A stretch of 43,623 nucleotides of DNA. Origin: a bacterium. GTDB lineage: Bacteria; Planctomycetota; J058; JAJDCP01. Position 1 is the stretch's first letter; each line of letters opens with the position of its first letter. Position numbers and translations under genes: made by a program. Positions 7,680 through 15,273 of the stretch are shown one piece after another. The stretch spans positions 1 to 43,623 of the forward strand of contig JAUIEM010000016.1 in NCBI GenBank assembly GCA_030428695.1, in the 5' to 3' direction. The notes under the pieces were generated by a model that saw nothing but the letters and a program-made list of their open reading frames with translations, had not been told where the DNA came from and made no database searches.

Positions 7680-8737
7680 GCGAGCCCTGCGAACGCTGCA
7701 CGGGGGATCTGGAGGTCCCCGCCGACGCCCGTGACGACCTCGAGCCCCGGGGCACGGGCGGGCAGCGCGGGCGCCTGTTCCGCTGCCCGGGCTGCGAGGC
7801 GCTGTGGCTGTCCGACGGCGACGACGGCGGGTCCCTGCGCCGGCTGGACGACGAGGTCGCCCTGCGCTGGCTGCGCGGGGCCCTGCACTCCAGCCCCGAC
7901 GGGCGGGACGAGGCCGAGCTGGTCCCGGAGCTCGAGGCCCTGCTGAGCCGCCTCGCGCCGAGCGACGCCCTCGACCCCCTGCTCGACGCCCTGGCCGGGG
8001 ACGAGCCCGCCGCGCGCCTGCGCGCCGCCGACCTCCTCGGCCGCAGCGGGGCGGCGGCCTCCGCGGCGGTCGCCGGGCTGTGCGTCGCGCTGCACGACCC
8101 GGTCGCCGGCGTCCGAGTCCACGCCGCCTGGGCCCTCGGCCGCATCGGCGGCGGCGCCGCCCTGACAGGCCTGCTCGCCGCCCTGCGGCAGGACCCCTCC
8201 CCCGCCGTCGCGCGCGCCCTCGGCAGCATCGGCGGCGAAGCCGTGACGCGCCTGTGCGAGGCGCTGGCGGAGCCACCCGCCGTCGCCGGGGCGGCCGCGA
8301 CCGCCCTCGCCCTGCTCGGCGCGGAGTCGGCCCGGGCGCCCCTGCGCGCCCGCCTCGACGCGCTCGAGCCCCGGGGGACGGCGGCGCTCGCGCTGTACGC
8401 CTCCCTGCTCCGCGCCCTCGGGGCGCTCGGCGGGGAGGAGGACGTGCCCCGGATCCTCCGCGCCCTGCGCGAGGCCGGGGACGAGGCGCAGGTCCGCGAC
8501 GCCGCCCGCGACGCGAGCGCCCGCCTCGGCCGCCCGGCGGTCGACGGCCTCGCGGCCGCGCTCCAGGACCAGAGCTGGCAGCTGCGCTGGCGCGCGGCCC
8601 AGCTGCTCGGCCAGCTCGGCGCCGCCGCCCGACCCGCGGCCCGCGCCCTCAAGGCGGCGCGCAAGGACGAGCGGCCGGCCGTCGCCGAAGAGGCGGCGGC
8701 GAGCCTCAAGGCGATCCGCGCGGCCTACCGTGGCTGA
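7676..8737 (+). CDS. Zinc-ribbon plus HEAT-repeat protein
   Basis: A 353-residue protein starting with TTG at 7676. This start overlaps the kinase TGA (TTGA) and has GGAGG about six bases upstream. Residues 1-50 hold a putative zinc ribbon: CxxC at Cys5/Cys8 and CxxC at Cys37/Cys40. From ~80 onward there are repeated helical pairs rich in Ala, Leu, Arg and Gly with HEAT/PBS-lyase character, for example VRVHAAWALGRIG and WQLRWRAAQLLGQLG. HEAT scaffolds bind proteins. The overlap with the kinase gene suggests a substrate, scaffold or regulator of that kinase, which is inference. No catalytic residues are visible. Confidence 0.85.
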   Translation: MSEPCERCTGDLEVPADARDDLEPRGTGGQRGRLFRCPGCEALWLSDGDDGGSLRRLDDEVALRWLRGALHSSPDGRDEAELVPELEALLSRLAPSDALDPLLDALAGDEPAARLRAADLLGRSGAAASAAVAGLCVALHDPVAGVRVHAAWALGRIGGGAALTGLLAALRQDPSPAVARALGSIGGEAVTRLCEALAEPPAVAGAAATALALLGAESARAPLRARLDALEPRGTAALALYASLLRALGALGGEEDVPRILRALREAGDEAQVRDAARDASARLGRPAVDGLAAALQDQSWQLRWRAAQLLGQLGAAARPAARALKAARKDERPAVAEEAAASLKAIRAAYRG

Positions 8738-9076
8738 CGGCGCCCGATCCGGATCGGATTGTCGCGTCCGAGGCAAGCACCGTGACGCACACCGGTCCCC
8801 CGGGGACCGAGGTGTTTGTTGGCTTGTTGATGCCCCCCTGTAAGTCCCCCGGTGGGGGACCACCGTGTAGAACACAACTCTGTCGGAGGTTGGGCGACCA
8901 TCGCCCTGATTGCGCCACCTCCTCGCTCTCCTCTCCTCGTTCCTCGGAGAAGAGACCTGCGGTGGTGTCGCAAACAGGGCTGCCACCCAACTCCTCTTGT
9001 GTAGCTGCAGCCCTTGACCCTCGCTCCTCGTTCCTCGGAGTGTGGGTCTGCGGGAACGTGTGCCAACGCCGTGCGA
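8738..9076. other. Gene-poor intergenic stretch with several GC-rich hairpins, possible structured RNA
   Basis: No convincing CDS. Perfect or near-perfect stems: ACACCGGTCCCC / GGGGACC-GA-GGTGT (8789-8815); GTCCCCC-GGT-GGGGGAC (8844-8860), which overlaps a competing GGTGG-GGGA-CCACC stem (8851-8864); GGAGGT/ACCTCC (8885-8890 with 8917-8922) enclosing GGGCGA-CCA-TCGCCC (8892-8906); and GGGCTGC/GCAGCCC (8977-8983 with 9007-9013). The strand is undecided. It could be a small RNA, a leader, a double terminator region or decayed repeats. It follows the HEAT gene on the plus strand and lies downstream of the 22-codon ORF on the minus strand. Confidence 0.4.
8933..9040. repeat. Pair of 17-bp direct repeats
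   Basis: CTCCTCGTTCCTCGGAG occurs at 8933-8949 and again at 9024-9040. Each copy can itself fold (CTCC...GGAG). The pair flanks the GGGCTGC/GCAGCCC stem. Confidence 0.7.
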
Positions 9077-9081
9077 AATCC

Positions 9082-9173
9082 CATCCCGATTCCGATCCCG
9101 ATTCCGATCGTGCCCGTGCCCCTGCCCGATTCTTCCGATTCCGATACCGATTCCGACTCCGATTCCGATCTCC
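9082..9173. repeat. GATTCC hexamer array and composite repeat (locus B), intergenic
   Basis: Interspersed GATTCC/GATCCC/GACTCC units surround a GTGCCC/CTGCCC block. The 17-mer CGTGCCCCTGCCCGATT (9115-9131) is identical to 5421-5437 in locus A, and both copies continue through a TTC-rich spacer into GATTCC units. No gene is interrupted here. Confidence 0.85.
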
Positions 9174-9187
9174 GACGGAAGGGAAGT

Positions 9188-9284
9188 AACCGCTGAGGCG
9201 CGGAGGACGCAGAGCTTCGCAGAGGGCCTATCCTCTCATCCGCCCTCTCTGCGGTCCTCTGCGGAACTCTGCGCCTCTGCGGTT
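9188..9284. repeat. 97-bp imperfect inverted-repeat element with CTCTGCG arms (MITE/REP-like)
   Basis: Left end AACCGCTGAGGCGCGGAG (9188-9205) matches the reverse complement of the right end (9267-9284) at 16 of 18 positions. Further CGCAGAG units fill both arms, so the whole element could fold as one long hairpin. It carries no ORF. It is bordered on both sides by GATTCC arrays. The 15-mer CTCTGCGCCTCTGCG of its right arm (9267-9281) recurs at 43398-43412. Confidence 0.75.
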
Positions 9285-9292
9285 TCTTCCTC

Positions 9293-9316
9293 CGATTCCG
9301 ATTCCGACTCCGATTC
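9293..9316. repeat. Short GATTCC array (locus C)
   Basis: Four GATTCC/GACTCC/GATTCG units directly follow the right end of the inverted-repeat element, mirroring locus B on its left side. They may be the far half of one array split by the element. Confidence 0.7.
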
Positions 9317-9337
9317 GAGACCCCCGGCGAAGGCGGC

Positions 9338-9406
9338 TCAGAACGCGCGCAGCCAGGCCCGGCAGGAACGCCACCAGCTCTGGAAGCTGTCGGTCGCGTA
9401 GCGCAT
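9338..9406 (-). CDS. Putative 22-residue small protein with strong, hairpin-embedded Shine-Dalgarno
   Basis: ATG at 9406 and TGA at 9338. The ORF starts MRYATDSFQSWW and ends in a basic, aromatic stretch with a single Cys. It is short, cationic and probably amphipathic. CAGGAGG lies seven bases upstream of the ATG, one of the best Shine-Dalgarno sequences in the window, and sits in the 3' arm of a perfect 7-bp hairpin. Lack of homologue information and the small size keep confidence moderate. It could be a leader or signalling peptide, or a chance ORF behind a chance AGGAGG. Confidence 0.4.
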   Translation of the reverse strand: MRYATDSFQSWWRSCRAWLRAF

Positions 9407-9413
9407 CGTTGTC

Positions 9414-9433
9414 CCTCCTGTGTGTGCAGGAGG
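9414..9433 (-). promoter_or_regulatory. Hairpin sequestering the Shine-Dalgarno of the 22-codon ORF
   Basis: On the minus strand CCTCCTG (9433-9427) pairs perfectly with CAGGAGG (9420-9414) across a CACACA loop, so the whole ribosome-binding site is in the stem. Further upstream, GAAGAGC/GCTCTTC (9436-9442 with 9459-9465) frames a second stem, GCACGG-C-CCGTGC. This layout suits translational control by temperature or a binding factor; that use is inference. Confidence 0.45.
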
Positions 9434-9615
9434 TCGAAGAGCACGGCCCGTGCCGCCCGCTCTTCGAGGCCGTCGCACCGCCAGGCAGGCGGATGGACAG
9501 GGTAGACCGGCGGCGCGCGAGACCGAGCGGGCGGACCAGGATGGCGGGCACACTTCGCACGAGAACTGCACAGCGTTGCACAGCACGCAGGGGAGGCCGG
9601 TCGACTGACGGCCCT

Positions 9616-10440
9616 TCAGGCGTGCGCTTCCCCGTCGACGATGCGCCAGTAGCGCGCCCACTCCTCTTCGCTCGCAGCGGGCTCGATGCCGAAGTCCGCG
9701 GCGAGGATGGAGGGCAGGCTCGCCGGGTAGGCCATCTCCTTCTCGGTGCGCCCGGACGCGTAGCGGGCGACGAGCCGGTCGCGCAGGGTCACCCGCCCCT
9801 CGGGCGTCAGCCGGGCGAGCGTCGCGATGCGGGTGAAGTGGGTGTGGGTGCCGGTCGAGGTGTAGTGGTTGCCCAGCGCGATGTCGGCGGGGTACACCCG
9901 GGCGAGGTCGAACACGTAGTGCACCTGCCAGGCGCCCTCGTGGATGCCCTCCAGCCGCCAGCCGTGCTCGGGGTCACGCTGGAGCCGCAGGCGCTGATCG
10001 TCGGTCACCAGGGTGGCGCCGTCGACGAGCGCCAGCGGGTAGCGCATCGAGTGGGCCCCGAAGCCGACGTCGCTGAGCCAGTACACGTCGCCGACGGTGA
10101 CCAGGCACAGCGCGTGGATGCGCGGCGGGATCCCCTCCGCGCCCCACAACACCCGGGCGAGCAACAGCCGGGCATCGAAGCCGACCGCCTGCAGCATGCG
10201 ACAGTACAGGCCGTTCAGCTCGAAGCAGTAGCCGCCGCGGCGGCGCGTGATCAGCTTGTCCGCGACATTGTCCGGGGCGAGGTCGATGCCGCGCCCGAAC
10301 AGGATGTCGAGGTTCTCGAAAGGGATGTGCAGCAGCTGCGCGCGGTGCAGCCGCGCCAGGCCCGCCAGGGTCGGCGGCGGCGCTTCCTCGAGTCCGACAC
10401 GCTCGAGCCAGGCGGCGAGCGTGGGGTCGGTCGCGTGCAT
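9616..10440 (-). CDS. nat: Arylamine N-acetyltransferase
   Basis: Acetyl-CoA-dependent transferase of arylamines, hydrazines or related substrates, 274 residues, the normal size. The catalytic triad is visible: Cys72 in RRGGYCFELN, His109 in PPRIHALCLV and Asp124 in LSDVGFG. The N-terminus has the family's HIPFENLDILFGR segment. The ATG at 10440 has GGAGGGAAG just upstream. It lies 22 bp after the stop of the TPR-peptidase gene on the same strand, so the two may be co-transcribed. Natural substrate in this organism is unknown. Confidence 0.95.
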   Translation of the reverse strand: MHATDPTLAAWLERVGLEEAPPPTLAGLARLHRAQLLHIPFENLDILFGRGIDLAPDNVADKLITRRRGGYCFELNGLYCRMLQAVGFDARLLLARVLWGAEGIPPRIHALCLVTVGDVYWLSDVGFGAHSMRYPLALVDGATLVTDDQRLRLQRDPEHGWRLEGIHEGAWQVHYVFDLARVYPADIALGNHYTSTGTHTHFTRIATLARLTPEGRVTLRDRLVARYASGRTEKEMAYPASLPSILAADFGIEPAASEEEWARYWRIVDGEAHA

Positions 10441-10462
10441 CTTCCCTCCGCGGCGAGCGACC

Positions 10463-13372
10463 CTACTGTTCCTGCTTCCGCCGCGCGATCTCGTCGAGCA
10501 CGATCTGGACCCGCGCCTCGTCGAGGGTGTTGTGGCTCAGCGCCTGCTTGGCGGCCTGCTCGGCTTCCTCGAGCTCGCCGCGGATCAGGCACAGCTCGGC
10601 GAGGTGCACCCAGTACTGGGCGACGCCGTCGGCGTTGAAGCGGGTGGCGAAGTCGAGCTCGCGCTTGGTGATGTCGCCGTGGTCGCCGCTCTCCTTGAGA
10701 GCGATGCCGAGCTTGCCGTGGATCGTCGGATCCATCGGGTTGACCGCCATGATCTGGGTCAGCAGCTTCGCCGCCTCGGCCCAGCCCCGCTCCTCGAGGT
10801 ACTTGGTGCTGTACAGCCCGGCGAGCTCGACGCGCAGGTCGACATCGAGGTGGTTGACCTCGACGATGCGCTCCATGATCTCGAGCTTCTCCTCGTCGAG
10901 GCCGAGCTCGGTGTAGATCGCGAGCAGCTGGCGCAGCACCGCCTCGTTGGTCGGGAAGCACTTCAGGGCCTCACGGAACATGCCCGCGGCCTGGCGCATC
11001 TTCTCCTCCTCGAGCAGCAGGTTGCCGAGGTTGTAGAAGGCGGCGAAGGGGTGGGTCGTGCCGTTGTCGAGGGCCTGGATGTAGAACTGCTTGCCGAGAT
11101 CCTTGCGGTCGCGGCGCATCGCGAGGCCGGCGATGACCAGGAAGGCGTCGCCGTTGCTCGGGTCGACGTCGAGGGCCTTGCCCGCGTAGGTCTCGGCGTC
11201 GGCGATCTTGTCGATGAACAGGTAGGCGCGCGCGAGCTCGGCCATCAGCTGCGCGTTGCTCGGGTCCTTGCGCAGGGCGCGCTTGAACTTGCGCACGTCC
11301 GAGCTGTCGTAGCTCGGCTTCCAGGTGAAGTCCTTGTAGAACTCCCGCACCCAGGCGAGGAACGCGGCGTCGAACTCCTCGAGCGTCATCCCGAACTGCT
11401 CGTCGAAGATCTCGTCGGGGCTCTTGAAGTCCCGGTAGCCGTGGAGCATGTGGACGATCTTCTCGAAGCCCCAGCGCTCGTCGATGAACTGACAGATCAT
11501 CGCGCCCTGGTAGTAGCTGAGCAGGATCTGCCCGGGGAACTTCGGCTTGGTGAAGCCCTGGTTGAGCTCGCGGATCCCGAGCAGCCGCTCGTGGTGGAGC
11601 GCCTCGAGGATCTCCCGGTCGAACTCGCGGCGCCACTCGGGCCGGGCGTTGCTCTCCTCCCAGGTCGAGATGCCTTCCGTCAGCCAGCGCGGCACGCGGT
11701 GCTCGGTCATCTCGACGGTGATCACGTGGGCGAACTCGTGCCACAGGGTGCGCGCCCAGCTGTGCTGCGGGGTCGGGCCGACCTGGGTGAAGACCATGCC
11801 GAAGCAGACGCCGATCGCGCCGATGTAGGGGACGCCGACCGAGCGCGCCGAGAAGTCGTCGTGCTCGGCGAACAGCTCGTGCACGACCTTGCCGTTCGGG
11901 GTGAAGCCGTACTTCTCGGTCAGCTGCTCGTAGGCGTCGTGCAGGAAGTCGAGGACGTAGGGCTCGAGGATCTGGCGCTGGTCCTTGTGCAGCCGCACGA
12001 TGAAGTAGTCGGTCTCGATGGTCTCGTATTCGCGCTCGATCTTGCGCGAGACCATCAGCATGTTCTCGCTGTAGATGTCGCGAGGGTTGTGCTCGTAGGA
12101 GGACTCGAGCCACTTCGTGCCCTCGACGTCGTCGCCGAGGCGCATCAGGTTCAGGCCGAGGGTGGTCATCGCCGGCCAGAAGTCCTCGTCGAGGGCGAGG
12201 GCCTTGCGGGAGAACTCCGCCGCTTCCTTGTACAGGAACTTGCGGTCGACGATCGTCGCGATCTGCCAGTAGAAGCGCGCCGCGAGCGGGTTGGCGTCGA
12301 GGGCGAGGCGCTCGGTCTCGTCGAAGCCCTCCTCGTCACCGGTGACCAGCTCGACGGCCGCCCGTACGGCCAGGGTGCTCGGACGGCTCGGGTTGACCTC
12401 GAGGGCGCGCTCGAGGTGGCGCGCGGCCTGATCGTAGAGGTCGTCGTCGAAGGCCCGGACGGCGAGCAGCTCGAGCAGGTCGGGGTGGGTCTCGTTGATC
12501 GCGGCGGCGCGGTCGAGCAGCTCGGTCGACAGGCGGAAGCGGTCGTAGCCGAGCTGCCACATGCCGAGCGTGGCCTCGGCGAGCCCGATCAGCGCCTCGG
12601 GATGGTTCGAGTTGACCTCGAGGGCCCTCTCGAACACGATCTTCGCCTGCTCGTGGTTGTTCTGGGACATGTAGAGCGCGCCCTTGTCGACCAGGTTGTC
12701 GATGTAGGTCGGGTCGAGCTCCTGGGCGGCCCCGAACAGCTCCCAGGCGTACTCGACCATGCCGCGCGCCCAGCGGTTCTTGACGTCGCTGTAGGTGTCG
12801 AGCAGGAAGCAGGCCTGGGCGGCCGCGTGGTACTCCTGGGCGCTGAGGTCGCTGTACTCGTAGACCAGGTCGAGCAGGGCGGTCAGGTGCTTCTCGGCCT
12901 CGACCTTCTTGCCCTGGCTGTCGAGCACGGTGCCGAGGCCGATGCGGGCCGCGGCGTCGTTCTCGTCGAGGTCGAGGGCGGCGCGGAAGGCATCTTCGGC
13001 CGCGTCGTTGTCGCCCCGGAAGAAGTGGTAGTCGCCGACGGCGTGCAGGAAGCCGGGATGCTCGCGGTGGCTCTCGAGCTCTTCACCCCAGGCGAGGTAC
13101 TCCTCGGCCTCTTCGTAGTAGCCCTTGGTCTGGAACAGCCGGATCAGGCGCTGGAAGATCGACAGCAGCAGCGCTTCGTCCTCTTCCTCCTCGGCCACCC
13201 CGAGCACGATCTCGAGCTGCGAGATCGCCTCGCCGTAGGACCCGCGCTCGGCGCGGGCGTCGGCGCGCTCGAGATGCAGCGTGATCTCTTCGTTGTCCTG
13301 CGCGAACGCACATGTCGCCAGCGCGACACCGAGGATGAGCAGAGCCTGCCAACCGATCCGACGAGGAGCCAT
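10463..13372 (-). CDS. Secreted TPR protein with central HExxH (peptidase MA-like) metallopeptidase domain
   Basis: A 969-residue protein. The ATG at 13372 is chosen because GGAGG precedes it and a signal peptide follows at once (hydrophobic QALLILGVALAT, likely cleavage after CAFA). Residues ~25-440 are tandem TPR-type helical repeats. Residues ~470-720 form a gluzincin domain with zinc motif H545-E-F-A-H549 and third ligand Glu566 in RWLTEGISTWEE, as in the peptidase MA-like family. Residues ~740-960 are more TPR repeats ending in a basic tail. It is predicted to be exported and to act as an envelope or extracytoplasmic protease or binding scaffold. The substrate is unknown. Confidence 0.9.
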   Translation of the reverse strand: MAPRRIGWQALLILGVALATCAFAQDNEEITLHLERADARAERGSYGEAISQLEIVLGVAEEEEDEALLLSIFQRLIRLFQTKGYYEEAEEYLAWGEELESHREHPGFLHAVGDYHFFRGDNDAAEDAFRAALDLDENDAAARIGLGTVLDSQGKKVEAEKHLTALLDLVYEYSDLSAQEYHAAAQACFLLDTYSDVKNRWARGMVEYAWELFGAAQELDPTYIDNLVDKGALYMSQNNHEQAKIVFERALEVNSNHPEALIGLAEATLGMWQLGYDRFRLSTELLDRAAAINETHPDLLELLAVRAFDDDLYDQAARHLERALEVNPSRPSTLAVRAAVELVTGDEEGFDETERLALDANPLAARFYWQIATIVDRKFLYKEAAEFSRKALALDEDFWPAMTTLGLNLMRLGDDVEGTKWLESSYEHNPRDIYSENMLMVSRKIEREYETIETDYFIVRLHKDQRQILEPYVLDFLHDAYEQLTEKYGFTPNGKVVHELFAEHDDFSARSVGVPYIGAIGVCFGMVFTQVGPTPQHSWARTLWHEFAHVITVEMTEHRVPRWLTEGISTWEESNARPEWRREFDREILEALHHERLLGIRELNQGFTKPKFPGQILLSYYQGAMICQFIDERWGFEKIVHMLHGYRDFKSPDEIFDEQFGMTLEEFDAAFLAWVREFYKDFTWKPSYDSSDVRKFKRALRKDPSNAQLMAELARAYLFIDKIADAETYAGKALDVDPSNGDAFLVIAGLAMRRDRKDLGKQFYIQALDNGTTHPFAAFYNLGNLLLEEEKMRQAAGMFREALKCFPTNEAVLRQLLAIYTELGLDEEKLEIMERIVEVNHLDVDLRVELAGLYSTKYLEERGWAEAAKLLTQIMAVNPMDPTIHGKLGIALKESGDHGDITKRELDFATRFNADGVAQYWVHLAELCLIRGELEEAEQAAKQALSHNTLDEARVQIVLDEIARRKQEQ

Positions 13373-13505
13373 ACGCCTCCCTCCTGCGCGAGTCCACGGA
13401 CATTGTGCCACCGGGGCCCCGAGGTGTCCAGGTGTGCGGCATTGCGCCCGCGCCCCTCCTCGGCTACAGTGCAACGCCTTGTGTGCTCCCCGGAGGCCGC
13501 CTCCC

Positions 13506-14327
13506 GTGCCGCGTCGCCACTCCGCCGCCGACCTGCTTCGCCGCCGTCGGGAGGCCTCCTTCCTGGCGCGCAAGACCATCCTCGGGCTGAACCCGCCGGC
13601 CCCGATCGAAGAGGCCGGCCCGCGCTATTCCCTGGTGATCTTCGACCTCGACGGCACCCTGGTCGACTCCTCCCGGGACATCGCCGCCGCGGTCAACGAC
13701 GTCCGCGCCCACCACAAGCTGCAGCCCCTGCCGATCGAGACGGTCCGCTCCCACATCGGCTGGCGGGTCGCGCACCTCCTGCAGAACAGCATCCCCGAGG
13801 TGGCCGACCTCGTCCGCCTCGGCCAGGACTTCCTGCACACGTACCGCTCGCGGCTGGTCGAGACGACGACGCTGTTTCCTGGCGCCCTCGACGTGCTGTC
13901 CTCGCTGGTCGAGGCGGGGGTGCGCATCGCGGTCGCGACCAACAAGCCCGAGAAGCTCGCCCGCGAGCTGCTGCGCCGGCTCGGTGTCTCGCTGCTCTTC
14001 ATCGACATCTGCGGCGGCGACCGCTACCCCGAGAAGAAGCCCCACCCACGGCCGCTGCTCGAGCTGCACGAGCGCTTCGGCGGCACGCGGCCGAGCCTGA
14101 TGGTCGGCGACAGCATGGTCGACGCCCAGGCCGCGACCGCCGCGGGCCTCAACGCCTGCCTGGTCAACACCCCGACCCGCCGGCCGAGCGGGCGCTCGGA
14201 GGTGCTGCGCTTCCTCGACTCGCTCGAGGAGGTGCTGCAGGTCTGCCGGGTGCCCGAGCTGGTGCCGCCGCCGACGCAGGTCGCGCCCTCGACAGCGAGC
14301 GCGCGGGTCGCGCAGGTCGGACCCTGA
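13506..14327 (+). CDS. HAD-family hydrolase, phosphoglycolate phosphatase-like
   Basis: A 273-residue HAD subfamily IA phosphatase. Motif I FDLDGTLVDS (nucleophile Asp47, acid/base Asp49), motif II VATNKPEK, the Lys in EKKPHPRP and motif III MVGDSMVDAQAA are all present, with a C1 helical cap between motifs I and II. The closest general match is Gph/PGP. There is a ~40-residue N-terminal extension, basic and helical, before the fold. The start is taken as GTG at 13506, after GGAGG about ten bases upstream; there is no ATG in the extension. Divergent from the TPR-peptidase gene across 133 bp. The next gene starts seven bases after its stop. Confidence 0.9.
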   Translation: MPRRHSAADLLRRRREASFLARKTILGLNPPAPIEEAGPRYSLVIFDLDGTLVDSSRDIAAAVNDVRAHHKLQPLPIETVRSHIGWRVAHLLQNSIPEVADLVRLGQDFLHTYRSRLVETTTLFPGALDVLSSLVEAGVRIAVATNKPEKLARELLRRLGVSLLFIDICGGDRYPEKKPHPRPLLELHERFGGTRPSLMVGDSMVDAQAATAAGLNACLVNTPTRRPSGRSEVLRFLDSLEEVLQVCRVPELVPPPTQVAPSTASARVAQVGP

Positions 14328-14334
14328 CCGGGCG

Positions 14335-15273
14335 GTGGACGCCTTCTTCCTGACCGAGAACCGCGACGGGCCCAGCGCCCGCGCCCGCGTCCGCGCGCTG
14401 CTGCCGCGGCTGCGCGCCCGCGGGCTCGAGGTCGGCTGGGAGGCGATCGGACGCCGCGGCCGGCGGGCCCTGTTCCGCGAGGCGGGGAAGGCCCGGACGG
14501 TCGTGCTCCAGCGCCGCCTGCTCAGCCCCTGGGACGCCCTGGCCCTGCGCAGGAGCTGCCGCCGGCTGGTCTTCGACTTCGACGACGCCCTGCCCTTCCG
14601 GGACAGCAACCGCGGCGCCACGCGCTCCTGGGCGCGGAGCCTGAAGTTCCGGACCATCGTCGGGCTCGCCGACGCGTGCGTCGCCGGCAACCCCTACCTC
14701 GCCGCGCTCGCCGGGGACGCGCGGGTGATCCCGACCGCGGTCGGCCTCGCCCCCGACCCTCCGGAGCCGCCCCGCCGGGTGCTCGGCTGGCTCGGGAGCG
14801 CCTCGAACCTCGTCTACCTCGAGCGCCTGCGGCCGGTCTTCGCGGCCCTGTGGGAGGAGCGCCGGGACTGGGAGCTGCACGTGGTCTGCGACGCCTTCCC
14901 CGCCTGGCCTGAGCTGCCGCTGGTCCGCATCCCCTGGAGCGCCGAGGCGGAGGCGCCGGCGCTGGCGGGCTTCGCCATCGGCCTCGCGCCGCTGGCGGAC
15001 GATCCCTGGACCCGGGGCAAATGCGGGATGAAGCTGCTGCGCTACCTCGCCGCGGGCATCCCCGCGGTCGCCTCCCCGGTCGGGGTGCAGCCCGCCATCC
15101 TCGGCGACGCGGGCAGCCTGGCGGAGGAAACGGACGCCTGGCGGAGCGCCATCCTGCGGCTGTGGGAGGACGCGGACCACTACGCCGGCTGCGCCGCCCG
15201 GGCCCGGGCACGCGTGCGCGATGGCTTCCTGCTCGACCAGGCCGCCGATGCCTGGCGGGAGGTGCTCGCATGA
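14335..15273 (+). CDS. GT4-type glycosyltransferase
   Basis: A 312-residue protein, GTG start at 14335, seven bases after the HAD stop. The N-terminal half has LVFDFDDALPFRDS and VAGNPYLAAL. The C-terminal half has the nucleotide-sugar region PLADDPWTRGKCGMKLLRYLAAGIP-AVASPVGV and a following acidic helix, as in group 1 (GT4) glycosyltransferases with a GT-B fold. It probably transfers a sugar to a surface glycan or lipid, matching the heptosyltransferase gene that overlaps its stop codon (ATGA). Donor and acceptor cannot be told from sequence. Confidence 0.88.
   Translation: MDAFFLTENRDGPSARARVRALLPRLRARGLEVGWEAIGRRGRRALFREAGKARTVVLQRRLLSPWDALALRRSCRRLVFDFDDALPFRDSNRGATRSWARSLKFRTIVGLADACVAGNPYLAALAGDARVIPTAVGLAPDPPEPPRRVLGWLGSASNLVYLERLRPVFAALWEERRDWELHVVCDAFPAWPELPLVRIPWSAEAEAPALAGFAIGLAPLADDPWTRGKCGMKLLRYLAAGIPAVASPVGVQPAILGDAGSLAEETDAWRSAILRLWEDADHYAGCAARARARVRDGFLLDQAADAWREVLA

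Noticed and set aside
10247..14353. Very long plus-strand open frame of 1368 codons
   Set aside because: It is antisense to the N-acetyltransferase and TPR-peptidase genes, which have clear domains, signal peptide and ribosome sites. Long open antisense frames are expected at this GC content.
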